A stretch of DNA of 36,948 nt from Reinekea blandensis MED297. Its GTDB lineage: Bacteria > Pseudomonadota > Gammaproteobacteria > Pseudomonadales > Natronospirillaceae. A program made the translations under genes and the position numbers. Shown piece by piece: positions 1 through 8,360 of the stretch. The stretch is from NCBI RefSeq assembly GCF_000153185.1, contig NZ_CH724155.1, positions 267,491 through 304,438 of the forward strand, given 5' to 3'. Within the stretch, counting starts at the first letter, position 1. Every line of letters begins with the position of its first letter. Below the pieces are notes generated by a model. That model saw nothing but the letters and a program-made list of their open reading frames with translations. It did not search any database and was not told the DNA's origin.

Positions 1-657
1 ATAGCCTTCGTAGGTTCGACCCCAGCGATCATCGCGCACGACGGCGAGCGTTGGCGCAAAGGTCCAGTCGATGCCGGTCACGGTAACCTGTTTGGCGGTG
101 GCGGCGCCGATGCGGTTCAACAGATCGACATCATTGGCTGCGCCCAGACCGATGTTATGCGGGAAAATGACCGCGCCATACACGTTACTGTGACCGTGTA
201 CGGCATCGGTGCCCCAGATCAGCGGAATGGCCGCATGACCGTCCGTGGTGTCCATGGAGGCTTCCCAGTAGGCATCGGCCAAGTCCAGCCAATCGCCAGC
301 GGAGGCTGTTTTCTCGCCATCGGGCCAAGAACCGCCGCCATTGAGCACCGAACCGAGGTGATAGTCGATGACATCCTGCGGCGTGGCAGAGTTGATCTCC
401 GGTTGCACCATCTGGCCGACTTTTTCTTCCAGTGTCATGCCAGCGATCAGCGTGGAAATTTCGTTTTCTATTAAAGGGTCCAGCGCGATGGCACTGGTGA
501 TATCCGGCCAATCGGAATGGTCGGTACGAAAGGTGAGTTCGGTCTCTCCGCCGTTGTTGTCATTACCATCCGGGTTTTCATTGTTCGGCTTACTCGGATT
601 GCAGCCGCTGACCACGAGCGCAATCGCCACGGTCAGGTACAGTGGTTTGGTATTCAT
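1..657 (-). CDS. GH3 beta-glucosidase-type lipoprotein, 5' part only
   Basis: This is the first 219 residues of a glycoside hydrolase family 3 enzyme; the rest lies beyond the left edge. The N terminus is a lipoprotein signal with lipobox VSGC (Cys19), followed by an Asn/Gly/Glu-rich linker to about residue 45. The GH3 N-terminal barrel then begins (MTLEEKVGQM at 74-83; GTDAVHGHSNVYGA at 149-162; DWTFAPTLAVVRDDRWGRTYEGY region at 197-219). Secreted members of this family release glucose from beta-glucans or cellodextrins. The nucleophile Asp lies downstream and cannot be seen. The ATG at 657 has AGGA five bases upstream. The substrate is inferred, but a beta-glucan fits the beta-glucoside locus at the other end of the window. 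Confidence 0.93.
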   Translation of the reverse strand, partial: MNTKPLYLTVAIALVVSGCNPSKPNNENPDGNDNNGGETELTFRTDHSDWPDITSAIALDPLIENEISTLIAGMTLEEKVGQMVQPEINSATPQDVIDYHLGSVLNGGGSWPDGEKTASAGDWLDLADAYWEASMDTTDGHAAIPLIWGTDAVHGHSNVYGAVIFPHNIGLGAANDVDLLNRIGAATAKQVTVTGIDWTFAPTLAVVRDDRWGRTYEGY

Positions 658-692
658 ATCAATCCTGTTGTTTTTGTTTTAGTTGGCGCTTG

Positions 693-718
693 GCACTCTA
701 TAAAAATGCTGAGAGTGC
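693..718. promoter_or_regulatory. Inverted repeat upstream of the GH3 gene
   Basis: Perfect 7-bp arms GCACTCT (693-699) and AGAGTGC (712-718) are separated by 12 bases. They lie 35-60 bp upstream of the GH3 start and enclose an A/T-rich stretch that could hold a -10 element. This is a candidate operator. It does not resemble the LacI-type sites found near 36.5 kb. Confidence 0.35.
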
Positions 719-814
719 AGACATCGCCAAAGACTTATGGCACATGAATTTGCAGGATTGGTACATTGTGAACATTCGTGATCGGGCAGAGTCAGACCGG
801 GTTTTCTATGCGGT

Positions 815-1294
815 TCAGAGGCATTTGCGATAGAAATCTGTCATTGGGTGTTTTGGGTTGGGCGCCATAAACTGCCAGCCATGTTTAGCGTAGTGCTTAA
901 GCGCTGGTGTGTTGGTCCGGCTCACTGACAGAACCGCGGAGTGGCAGCTGGCCGCTTTCAAATTGGCGCTGACATGACGTTGCAGTGTACTGCCCAACCC
1001 TTGGTGCCGGTACTGTTCGATCAGGTAAAACAGGTGAACATAGCCAACGCCATCTTCGCGACTGAACGCACGATACTCCAGTTGCCCGATGAGGGTTTCG
1101 TTCAGCCAGACGTGTTCGTAAAACCACAGAGGGTGAGTTTGTCGTTCAGCAATTCGTTCGCGATAGCCCTGTATGGCCTGATCAAACCCTTCGCTTGTTT
1201 GGAAACTGCAGATCCAGCTGTCTTTGCGAAACGACCGGCAGGCATCGAAGTCCCTTTGCAGGTTAATGGGACGAAAATCCAATGCAGCCGTCAT
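815..1294 (-). CDS. GNAT family N-acetyltransferase
   Basis: A 159-residue protein with the GNAT fold. The acetyl-CoA pyrophosphate-binding motif is YRHQGLGS at about 95-102, preceded by a strand containing VGYVHLFYL and followed by the typical late motif ALKHYAKHGW. It should transfer an acetyl group from acetyl-CoA to an amine, but the substrate cannot be read from the sequence. The ATG overlaps the stop of the upstream acetyltransferase by 4 nt (ATGA), so the two are probably translationally coupled. No strong ribosome binding site precedes it, which fits coupling. Confidence 0.85.
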   Translation of the reverse strand: MTAALDFRPINLQRDFDACRSFRKDSWICSFQTSEGFDQAIQGYRERIAERQTHPLWFYEHVWLNETLIGQLEYRAFSREDGVGYVHLFYLIEQYRHQGLGSTLQRHVSANLKAASCHSAVLSVSRTNTPALKHYAKHGWQFMAPNPKHPMTDFYRKCL

Positions 1295-1812
1295 TCGCCG
1301 GAGTCCAACAACCGGGCCATAAAATATTCGTCGACGTACTGACCCTCAACTTTCAGCGCCTGTTGTTTTACCCCTTCAACGGTAAAGCCCAACGAATCGT
1401 AGAGATGCTTTGCGCGATGGTTGTGTGTCATCACAGTCAGTTCGATGCGGGTCATGTGCTGCGCTTGCGCCCATTCAATAAGCGTTTCCATCAGCGACCG
1501 ACCCACGCCCTGGTGACGAGCCTCTGCTAACACCCCAATAGCGCAGTAGAGTGAATGGCGGTTGCGGTTCGCCTGACCGCCCAGACCGGAGACCACCCCG
1601 ATAGGTGACTGGTCGGCATCCAACGCAACGAACATTTGCTGTCTGGGATTTTCGAGTATTGCTTGGATTTTCAGTCGCTGCTTTTCTTCGGTGAGCTGGC
1701 GCTCGCCCGGCTCAAACAGCATGAAGCGGGTTTCATTGTCGAGTGCAGTGAACAACTCGGCCAATGCCTTGGCATCTTCAAGCCTAACTGGCCGGATAGT
1801 AATCGGCTTCAC
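1291..1812 (-). CDS. GNAT family N-acetyltransferase (RimJ/RimL-like)
   Basis: A 173-residue GNAT protein. Motif A is EARHQGVGRSL at 97-107, and NHRAKHLYDSLGF at 131-143 is the usual C-terminal motif. The start is a GTG at 1812 with GAGGAA eight bases upstream. It is the first gene of a two-gene unit with the acetyltransferase at 815-1294. The two proteins are not close copies: they share only the GNAT signature, so this is a pair of distinct enzymes and not a recent tandem duplication. Substrate unknown; small molecules, antibiotics and protein N termini are all possible for this family. Confidence 0.87.
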   Translation of the reverse strand: MKPITIRPVRLEDAKALAELFTALDNETRFMLFEPGERQLTEEKQRLKIQAILENPRQQMFVALDADQSPIGVVSGLGGQANRNRHSLYCAIGVLAEARHQGVGRSLMETLIEWAQAQHMTRIELTVMTHNHRAKHLYDSLGFTVEGVKQQALKVEGQYVDEYFMARLLDSGE

Positions 1813-1993
1813 AGGGTCAGTTCCTCAACCTCAAATAGAAAATCGGAGACCAGTTTGACTCCGACGAAAGGTGTGCTGTGACAAATATGTCAATTTGATA
1901 CACTCAGATCAAACTTCATGACGAACAATTTTTCCGGCGACATCGTCCGCCGTTGTCTGTTCGACTAAGCAACCTCTGAACCGAAGAGCACCC

Positions 1994-2707
1994 ATGACCG
2001 AACCCTCCCAACTGAGCCAGTTGAACGGCGCCCTTATCTGGCAAGGCTTTCGCCATCTCGCCCCGATCTCCCTGTTTGTCATCGTGTTCGGAGCGGCCTT
2101 TGGCCTGGCGGCGGTGCAACTGGGCCTGACGGAAGCCAATGTACTGGCCATGAGTGGTTTGGTATTTGCTGGGGCGTCGCAGTTTGCCGCGTTGGATTTA
2201 TGGGGCGATCGGATTCCGTTGTTCACCGTCATGATTACCGTGTTTGCCATTAACGCGCGGCACCTGCTGATGGGCGCGACCCTGTACCCGTGGTTACGGG
2301 AAACCTCCATCGGCAAACGCTACGCGTTGATGGTGCTGGCATCCGATGCCAACTGGGCGCTGGCGATGCAGCACTTCCATCAGAAAAAGCCGGGCTTCGG
2401 CATGCTCGTTGGTGGAGGCTTAGCGCTATGGACGGCCTGGATGATCGGCACCGGGTTAGGTATCTACTTTGGTAATGCCATCAGCGACCCGAAAGCCTAC
2501 GGATTGGACATGGCGATGGGCTGCTTCCTGCTGGCGCTGGTGGTGGGCGGTGAAAAGAATGTTCGCATAGTCACCATCTGGGGTGTTGCCGCCGTCGCAT
2601 CGATCCTGGCCTATCTCTATCTGCCCGAAAACAGTCACGTTATTGTCGGAGCGCTGGCCGGTGGTCTGGTGGGCCTGCTGCCCGGAGGTGACGACCGTGA
2701 CCGTTGA
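1994..2707 (+). CDS. azlC: AzlC family branched-chain amino acid exporter, large subunit
   Basis: A 237-residue integral membrane protein of the AzlC family, the large subunit of two-component exporters of branched-chain amino acids and analogues. Recognisable family segments include the LSGLVFAGASQFAAL-like stretch near residues 55-67, NARHLLMGA near 90-98 and ASDANWAL near 118-125. Several hydrophobic helices span the whole length. It overlaps the small-subunit gene by 11 nt, so the two are co-transcribed and probably coupled. The ATG at 1994 follows a modest GAAGAG ribosome binding site. Confidence 0.92.
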   Translation: MTEPSQLSQLNGALIWQGFRHLAPISLFVIVFGAAFGLAAVQLGLTEANVLAMSGLVFAGASQFAALDLWGDRIPLFTVMITVFAINARHLLMGATLYPWLRETSIGKRYALMVLASDANWALAMQHFHQKKPGFGMLVGGGLALWTAWMIGTGLGIYFGNAISDPKAYGLDMAMGCFLLALVVGGEKNVRIVTIWGVAAVASILAYLYLPENSHVIVGALAGGLVGLLPGGDDRDR

Positions 2708-3005
2708 AATCATGATCAGTAGCCCCTGGTTTATTATCGCCGCGATGACGGTCACGACCCTCGCCACCCGTTGGGGCGGCGTGTTTCTGATGTCTGTCGT
2801 GCCGATCAGCAATCGCGTGCATCGGTTCATTCAGGCCATGTCGGCCTCAGTGCTGGTCGCCATCCTGGCACCGCTGGCCTTGACCGGCGACTGGGGCGCC
2901 CGACTCGCCTTACTGGCAACCGCCATCGTTGTGCTGATTGTCAAGAAACCACTGCCGGGCATCGCCGCCGGCATTGCTGTCGCCGCGCTGGTACGCTGGT
3001 TCTGA
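2697..3005 (+). CDS. azlD: AzlD family small subunit
   Basis: A 102-residue membrane protein with three to four hydrophobic helices, the usual size for AzlD, the partner of AzlC in amino-acid export. The start chosen is GTG at 2697. GGAGG lies eight bases upstream inside the end of azlC, and this start gives the family-typical length; an ATG at 2712 is the alternative. The motif TRWGGVFLMSVVPISNRVHRF in the first third is typical of the family. The reading frame is open further upstream, but that extension lies inside azlC and has no membrane character. Confidence 0.88.
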   Translation: MTVEIMISSPWFIIAAMTVTTLATRWGGVFLMSVVPISNRVHRFIQAMSASVLVAILAPLALTGDWGARLALLATAIVVLIVKKPLPGIAAGIAVAALVRWF

Positions 3006-3018
3006 ATCGCGCTTCTTT

Positions 3019-3054
3019 CTGTAGGAGGGGGCAGCGAATTAAGCTGGCCGCGAC
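3019..3054. repeat. Degenerate REP-like palindrome
   Basis: The segment begins with TGTAGGAG and ends with CGCGAC, the flanks of a common gammaproteobacterial REP element. Between them is an imperfect inverted repeat (GGCAGC ... GCTGGCC). It shares these flanks with the cleaner copy at 27150-27172. It lies just after azlD, a usual place for such elements. Confidence 0.45.
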
Positions 3055-3104
3055 AAACTCGACCCGTGATCCGAAAAGACCACGCAATCATCCGGTAAAG
3101 ACCC

Positions 3105-3132
3105 GTGACGTAACCGGCGGTTCGCCTATAGT
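3105..3132 (+). promoter_or_regulatory. Candidate promoter of the dioxygenase-like gene
   Basis: GTGACG (3105-3110) and TATAGT (3127-3132) are spaced 16 bp apart, 31 bp upstream of the ATG at 3163. The -10 is good and the -35 is fair. GAGG at 3154-3157 is the ribosome binding site. Confidence 0.4.
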
Positions 3133-3162
3133 CATCTCGACGCTATCTGCTGTGAGGTCACC

Positions 3163-3777
3163 ATGTCCGATCACCCAAACCATCACCGCCGCCAGTTGCT
3201 AATCGGCACGCTACTCACCCCGTTAATGCCGCTGGCGAAAGCCGCCACCCCGACCCCGAGTGCCACCGAAGGGCCGTTTTACCCCACCCAGCGCATGCGC
3301 TTTCGCGATGTGGATAACGACCTCGTGCGACTCGACAGTGCCGCCCGCATCGCCGGAGGGGAGGCCGTACGAATCGCCGGCCAGGTGTTGGACCGGGACG
3401 GACAGCCAATAGAGTCCGCCGTCGTGGAAATCTGGCAATGCGATGTCAACGGGCGATACCTGCACACAGCCGACACCGGCGGTAAACCTAGAGACGATGC
3501 TTTTCAGGGGTTTGGTCGTGATGTCACCGATGCCGATGGCCGTTTTCGTTTCCGAACCATCAAACCGGTGCCTTACCCTGGTCGCACGCCGCACATCCAC
3601 GTCAAAGTCTGGGTTGGCCAGCGCGAACGACTGACCACTCAATGGTATTTGCCCGACCATCCCGACAACCAGGGTGACTTTCTTTATCAGCGATTGTCGA
3701 TGGAACAGCGAGAAGCGGTCAGTTTGGTTTTCGATGCGTCTGCGGAGCCGTTAGCTGAGATTCAGTTGGTGGTTTGA
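3163..3777 (+). CDS. Tat-exported intradiol ring-cleavage dioxygenase-like protein
   Basis: A 204-residue protein of the protocatechuate 3,4-dioxygenase/intradiol dioxygenase fold. The N terminus has a twin-arginine motif (HRRQLLIG, residues 8-15), a hydrophobic stretch and a likely cleavage site after AKA (27), so it should be exported folded. The four residues that bind non-haem Fe(III) in the family are all present: Tyr99, Tyr138, His144 and His146 (PGRTPHIHVKV). Cytoplasmic family members cleave catechols between the hydroxyls. Exported members are poorly characterised and may act on environmental aromatics or lignin-like phenolics. No aromatic pathway genes lie nearby, so the substrate is unknown. 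Confidence 0.87.
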   Translation: MSDHPNHHRRQLLIGTLLTPLMPLAKAATPTPSATEGPFYPTQRMRFRDVDNDLVRLDSAARIAGGEAVRIAGQVLDRDGQPIESAVVEIWQCDVNGRYLHTADTGGKPRDDAFQGFGRDVTDADGRFRFRTIKPVPYPGRTPHIHVKVWVGQRERLTTQWYLPDHPDNQGDFLYQRLSMEQREAVSLVFDASAEPLAEIQLVV

Positions 3778-4072
3778 AACGATTTTCGGTACCTAACCAT
3801 CACAACTATGTTATTAACCGTGCATCTATTGGTCAAACTCGGCAATGTGTTGGTTATTTTACCCTCATTGGCAGCATAGCGGTAAAGAGAGTAGTTGGTA
3901 TGGAGTGCTATGCGGTGTTGGATAACAATAGATACAGAGGTAATCATTAGACCCACAACATTGCGACAAGCACCTAAGTAGTCATCTGATGGGCGCAATT
4001 GGATTATGTCGCTTTCAAAGTTTTGTCGCACTCAGGTAGACTAACGAACTGTCCATTTCGATCGGGGTTCTG
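3778..4072. other. A+T-rich intergenic region, no gene recognised
   Basis: Base composition drops clearly here compared with the dioxygenase gene. An 89-codon minus-strand frame is open (3762-4031), but it has no ribosome binding site, no recognisable protein character, and overlaps the end of the dioxygenase gene. No clear terminator or promoter stands out. Confidence 0.5.
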
Positions 4073-4963
4073 ATGCGATATCTACTGGTTTTAAGTCTTA
4101 TATTACTCACGGCATGCAACTCCTCATCTGACTCTGGCGGCAGCAACCCCGATAGCGATAGGCCGAGTGATACGACCGACGCCAATAAGATTTCATCGGG
4201 CGTTCATGTTCGGGTTAAGCATGACAACACGAATGCGCAAGCATCATTGTCATTTGACTTTATTGTCGATGCGGAGGTATTACCGGATATCGATACGCTC
4301 GAGAGGATTGAAATTAAGTCAGGGAGTGATGTGTTAATCAATGTGCTGAACAGGTCTGAAGGTAAGCTATATACTCCTAGTTCTGAAGAATGGTGGTTCG
4401 GCACTTCAATTAGCGATGCAAAAGTTGAGTTCTTAGATACAAGTAATTTAAGTCTTGAGTATGAGTCGCTTGGTGGTGAAGTAAGAACTATCAACGTCTT
4501 GTTTACTTGGACGTCCATCGATAAGCAGCTAAACCCGTCTCTGATTTATAGCGATTTTTATGAAGGAGACACAGTCAATATAGTCGACGGAACTAAGGCC
4601 TTGGCGATACCAACGAGTGTTGACTTTAGTATCGATGGAGTCAACCGAAATCTACAGTTAAGTTTTTCGCTTAATGAAGCGCGGGCTAGTCTTGTCGATA
4701 TCTATTTTTACAAAGATGAAGGAGGGACGCTACCAACACGAGTCTTTCCAGATTCTCGATGGGCCGAGGACATTAATATCGACGGAACGTTAAATCAAAT
4801 TGTCTACCAAGAGTCCGACGTTGCATTTGATTCAAGCCATGATTTTGATGACATCACGCACGTCAAAGTCCACGTCTACGATATACCGAGTAATGGGCAT
4901 ATCAAGTTCAGTGATTACTTTCAGATGAGTAGCTATAGCGACTATGTCGAGGTAAGCCCTTAG
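4073..4963 (+). CDS. Orphan lipoprotein of unknown function
   Basis: A 296-residue protein with a clean lipoprotein signal peptide (hydrophobic core, lipobox LTAC with Cys15) and then a Ser/Asp/Gly-rich linker to about residue 45. Ser16 follows Asn at +2 of the lipobox and not Asp, so outer-membrane sorting is expected. The rest is acidic and beta-strand-like with two roughly similar halves, and no known domain was recognised. Codon use is A+T-rich (around 40% G+C in sampled segments), unlike flanking genes, which suggests recent acquisition. The ATG is preceded by GGGG about six bases upstream. Confidence 0.75.
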   Translation: MRYLLVLSLILLTACNSSSDSGGSNPDSDRPSDTTDANKISSGVHVRVKHDNTNAQASLSFDFIVDAEVLPDIDTLERIEIKSGSDVLINVLNRSEGKLYTPSSEEWWFGTSISDAKVEFLDTSNLSLEYESLGGEVRTINVLFTWTSIDKQLNPSLIYSDFYEGDTVNIVDGTKALAIPTSVDFSIDGVNRNLQLSFSLNEARASLVDIYFYKDEGGTLPTRVFPDSRWAEDINIDGTLNQIVYQESDVAFDSSHDFDDITHVKVHVYDIPSNGHIKFSDYFQMSSYSDYVEVSP

Positions 4964-5037
4964 GTGATATGAGATTTTCTCGATTCATTAGGGGGGAAAT
5001 CATACCAACGATGCGCCGTTAAAAAAGGTAAGACTCA

Positions 5038-5277
5038 TTGATCATAGTGATTATTTTAATTTTAATAGGTACTTTTCTTAGATTTAAAAACTTCAGGAAA
5101 AAAGGGTCGGTCGATAAAAACATAAAACGAGATTTATGGCTGTTTATTGTTCAGATCGCGTCTCTTGGGCTTTTTGCTGGTCTAACGCAGGATTCTTTAG
5201 TTTTATTGGGTATTTTCTATGTGACTATTGAAGCCATGGTTGCAAATCAACTATTTGCTAAGAGGCATTTTAAATAG
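5038..5277 (+). CDS. Small membrane protein of unknown function
   Basis: A 79-residue frame starting at TTG (5038), with AAGG nine bases upstream. It has a hydrophobic N-terminal helix (about 2-14), a basic Arg/Lys-rich loop (about 16-31) and a second hydrophobic region (about 34-68). It is as A+T-rich as the lipoprotein gene 75 bp upstream and may share its transcript. The weak start codon and lack of recognised relatives keep confidence moderate; a GTG at 5047 is an alternative start. Confidence 0.5.
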   Translation: MIIVIILILIGTFLRFKNFRKKGSVDKNIKRDLWLFIVQIASLGLFAGLTQDSLVLLGIFYVTIEAMVANQLFAKRHFK

Positions 5278-6006
5278 ACATCAAGGGGAAATCCCTTAGG
5301 AAGCCGATGCCATTGGACCAAACGAACCCTGTAATGCTTTTCTATGATTAACCCTTCTCAGTTTTTTTGGTCTTACATCCCTAGTTTTCGTTTTTTTGTT
5401 CCCGGTGCTTTGCCTCAGCAATCAATCAACCATCTGGATCTAACCTGTAACAACTGTTGCTTTCGAACCAGGAAACCGTTGGTACATAGTGCCGTCTAGT
5501 GCTTAATGCGCAGAGCAGAGTTCTACGTCCGATGTAAGCCCATCGAGAATCGAATTGGAGCGTGCTCAGTTATGTGTTCGACCGTCGAGAGGAACTTAAT
5601 TAAAACACTCGGAGTGTTCATAAGGGTAACAACGATCATTATTGTTTTACGACTGAACAAATCGAGACCAATACCAGCTTTACTATCCGTAATAAACTAC
5701 CACGACTCTAAGGTTATTCCCGAAAGTGATGGGTAACCCTATCTCGATAAAAATTTAGGACAATTAAGCGTTTTTCAGGGTAAGGTCCAGGCCTTCCTGT
5801 AAGATGCCCGAACACTGAAAGAATCGAATAATTTGAACCGAAACCGCTTTCAGCTTGACGTTTTGTTGACTATATTGAGTGGGCGTCTATTCACATAGCA
5901 GGCAACAGACACGCGGTAACCTCTGCCCGAATCAATAAAGTGAGTGTGCGCTTGCACGGCATGGGTTACTTGCTGTTCGAACCCCTTTTCCAGCCTAGGA
6001 CGATCT
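5278..6006. other. Long intergenic region with a short hairpin and a weak promoter
   Basis: No convincing gene is present. AAGGG (5283-5287) and CCCTT (5293-5297) form a perfect 5-bp stem right after the small membrane protein gene, a weak terminator at best because no T-run follows. A 76-codon plus-strand frame at 5506-5736 lacks protein-like features. Near the downstream gene, TTGACT (5866-5871) and TATTCA (5888-5893) with 16-bp spacing are a possible promoter. The left half shares the A+T-rich character of the preceding lipoprotein region. Confidence 0.5.
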
Positions 6007-8166
6007 ATGAACATGGTTTCACGCATTTGGCGATTGCCTGTGGACTTCATTTCCAGGTTCGACAATACCCTCAGGTTAGTATTACTCATGATTGGTAGCC
6101 TGAGTACCATCCTAACGGTCATTGTTGGCTTCATGACCTTTTTTGAAGGGTTGGCTACCTGGAAGCTGTACGTCAGCATTGGCTTTACCAGTGCCTTGGC
6201 CGTCATTTTTTACCTGAGCTATGTTGATGAGTTTCTCAGTCAACGTTTCTTTGTTCTGTTCGTGATTCTCGCCGGCTGCGGCATCAAGTTGATGGCTCAG
6301 GCGCCCGTCGATGATTATGGCTATGTGTTTATCTACTGTGCTCCGTTGCTCAGCATGGTTTTTCTCACGCCTCGTGATACCAAACTGATTATCTCGGTGA
6401 ATACCTTTGTTTTCGTACTGATGCTGATTCATACGGTTCAAACTGAGGACGCGGGTATTATTGCGTTGAACAACCCTCTTTTCTTCACTCACTTTGCTTT
6501 GTTTGTGGTCTTAAACTTTGCGCTACCGCTGTGCTTTAGAGACTTAACATCTATCAACCGAATGGCGTCAAATGCCTTGGTTAATGAAAACCTGAAGCTC
6601 AGAGGGGACATCGAAAACCTTCAACGTTTGTTAGCGCAGTCGCGTCAGGATAATGACATCGTCAATCTGGATAATTCTCAGCCAAAAGAAGTGAACAAGT
6701 TGCTGAAGGTTTTACTCGGGCAGGCCTGGGAAAGCAACCTGAAGTCCGCCCTGGCACAAAAACGTCATGCCTTGGACCATTATGAAGCGGCAACGGTGAC
6801 GTCAGGAACTCGCTCTCATCCTATTGAAAGCGATCTTGCCTATTCACCTGCTTTAACGTCACGGCCAATTCCGGATAAGACGATTCAAAAACGCACTCCG
6901 CAGAACGATTTTGAACCAGTCAGCGCCAGCGAAGCTACAACAGCGTTATTGAATAGAGACGCGTTGATTCAGACTCTGTCAGCGGTCGGCGAAGTTTATA
7001 TCGTCACGTTGAGGCTTGAGCGTCCTACTGCTATGAATGAAGTTTCTGCACAAAGTGTCGACTTAAGCGCCATTAACCAGTTAATACAAAGGCTAAGAGA
7101 CAGCTTCCCGACCAGCCCATTGGCCAGATTGTCCCGACATGATTTTGTGATCGTGTTTAATGATAAGAACCTGGCAGAGGTGCAATCGCATTGCCGGCAG
7201 CTGGTGCATCAAACCATCAGTCGTTCGATGTCGACAAAGAGCCATTGTCATGTGTGTATTTCACTGGCAAGCGGGTCGATGGACATGCTGCATCACATTA
7301 TTGATAAAAGCCTCGACTTGGTGCACCAGAGTAAAAACCATCTTGCTTACTCGTTTATCATGAACGAAAGCCAGTATACGGGTGAGTTGCAGCAACGTTG
7401 TGAGCAGCTCGCTTTGTTGATTGAGCAAAAGCGATTAAAAACTTTTTATCGTCCGTTCAGGGATTCAACCGGTAACATCAAAGGCGTTGAAGCGAATACG
7501 TTGTTGGACCTCCCCGAGCGGGATGATTCTCTCAATAAAGAGCTCATCAGAATTGCCAAGAGAAATGGCCAGATTGCTTCAATCTCGATTAATGGTCTGG
7601 AACAGGTTTGTCGAACGATTATTGGTATGGCTAAAGGTAAGAGGCTACCTGAAGACTTTCTGGTAACCGTTAATTTATCGGTAGCTGAACTGATGTCAGA
7701 ATCTTTTATTCACCAGTTCATTGAGACCCTTAACAAGTTCCCCGTTCGGCCTGAAAACATGGCCATTGCTATTTCAGAACGGACATTTTTAGAGCATTGG
7801 GAAGAAGTCCGGCTGAGTGTTCAAACTCTGCGATCGTTGGGATTCCGTCTTGCGATCAGGGATGTGAGTTTACCCAACGAAATAATGCCACCACTTACCG
7901 ATGCCCCCGTTGACTGCATCCTGTTAGACAGTGATTTCGTCAACGCCAGCCTTCAAAAACCCTTCAAAGGTAGCCCGCTACATTCGATTGGTGCTTTGTG
8001 CTCTGAGTTGGGCATTCGCCTTGTTGCTCGGGACGTTGAATGCTCAGGTGACGAAGCGGACTCATTACAGCGGTTTGGCGATTTATACTGGCAGTGCCGT
8101 CAGCTTGAACCGGGTCTGAGCAGTGCCAAAACGATTGAGCTGATTCAGAGTTCCGTGTCGGTTTAA
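6007..8166 (+). CDS. Membrane protein with degenerate GGDEF and EAL domains
   Basis: A 719-residue protein. About six membrane helices fill residues 23-180, then comes a coiled-coil-prone linker, a GGDEF-like domain (about 302-455) and an EAL-like domain (about 468-715). Both domains have lost catalytic signatures. The GGDEF loop reads LSRHDF. The EAL motif reads EAN (495-497), the metal-binding DD pair is replaced by RDVS (618-621), and the late Glu of the AEGVE-type motif is Arg675. It is therefore unlikely to make or break cyclic-di-GMP; binding the nucleotide or a protein partner is more likely, as known for other degenerate proteins. The ATG at 6007 was chosen because AGGA lies six bases upstream; a GTG at 5944 adds 21 non-hydrophobic residues. 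Confidence 0.85.
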   Translation: MNMVSRIWRLPVDFISRFDNTLRLVLLMIGSLSTILTVIVGFMTFFEGLATWKLYVSIGFTSALAVIFYLSYVDEFLSQRFFVLFVILAGCGIKLMAQAPVDDYGYVFIYCAPLLSMVFLTPRDTKLIISVNTFVFVLMLIHTVQTEDAGIIALNNPLFFTHFALFVVLNFALPLCFRDLTSINRMASNALVNENLKLRGDIENLQRLLAQSRQDNDIVNLDNSQPKEVNKLLKVLLGQAWESNLKSALAQKRHALDHYEAATVTSGTRSHPIESDLAYSPALTSRPIPDKTIQKRTPQNDFEPVSASEATTALLNRDALIQTLSAVGEVYIVTLRLERPTAMNEVSAQSVDLSAINQLIQRLRDSFPTSPLARLSRHDFVIVFNDKNLAEVQSHCRQLVHQTISRSMSTKSHCHVCISLASGSMDMLHHIIDKSLDLVHQSKNHLAYSFIMNESQYTGELQQRCEQLALLIEQKRLKTFYRPFRDSTGNIKGVEANTLLDLPERDDSLNKELIRIAKRNGQIASISINGLEQVCRTIIGMAKGKRLPEDFLVTVNLSVAELMSESFIHQFIETLNKFPVRPENMAIAISERTFLEHWEEVRLSVQTLRSLGFRLAIRDVSLPNEIMPPLTDAPVDCILLDSDFVNASLQKPFKGSPLHSIGALCSELGIRLVARDVECSGDEADSLQRFGDLYWQCRQLEPGLSSAKTIELIQSSVSV

Positions 8167-8187
8167 GGACACCACGCTAGGGCGAGA

Positions 8188-8199
8188 CCACGATCGTGG
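8188..8199. promoter_or_regulatory. Perfect 12-bp palindrome
   Basis: CCACGATCGTGG lies 22 bp after the stop of the degenerate GGDEF/EAL gene and about 160 bp before the next start. It could be an operator for the downstream gene or part of a terminator stem. No T-run follows directly, so a protein-binding site is slightly favoured. Confidence 0.3.
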
Positions 8200-8360
8200 C
8201 ATGCTCACTTTATTACTGTTCCTGATTGTTGCAATGTGAAATTGGTACCCAACTTGCTCCATAGATCCTTTCCGATTCATCGGATGCGATAAGCGGCAAA
8301 GGCTGTCCGTACAGGGGCGATGCTTTGCCGAGGCATCAACTGTCAAGGGTGAGCAAACGC

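Noticed and set aside
815-1812. Tandem acetyltransferases as a recent duplication
   Set aside because: The two sequences share only fold-level motifs.
3762-4031. 89-codon minus-strand frame after the dioxygenase gene
   Set aside because: No ribosome binding site, overlaps the dioxygenase 3' end, and lies in an A+T-rich gap without protein-like composition.
5278-5530. Possible integron attC-like site next to the A+T-rich genes
   Set aside because: No paired core sites of the GTTRRRY type with the right spacing, and no integrase.
5506-5736. 76-codon frame in the long gap before the GGDEF/EAL gene
   Set aside because: No ribosome binding site and no hydrophobic or helical pattern typical of a small protein.
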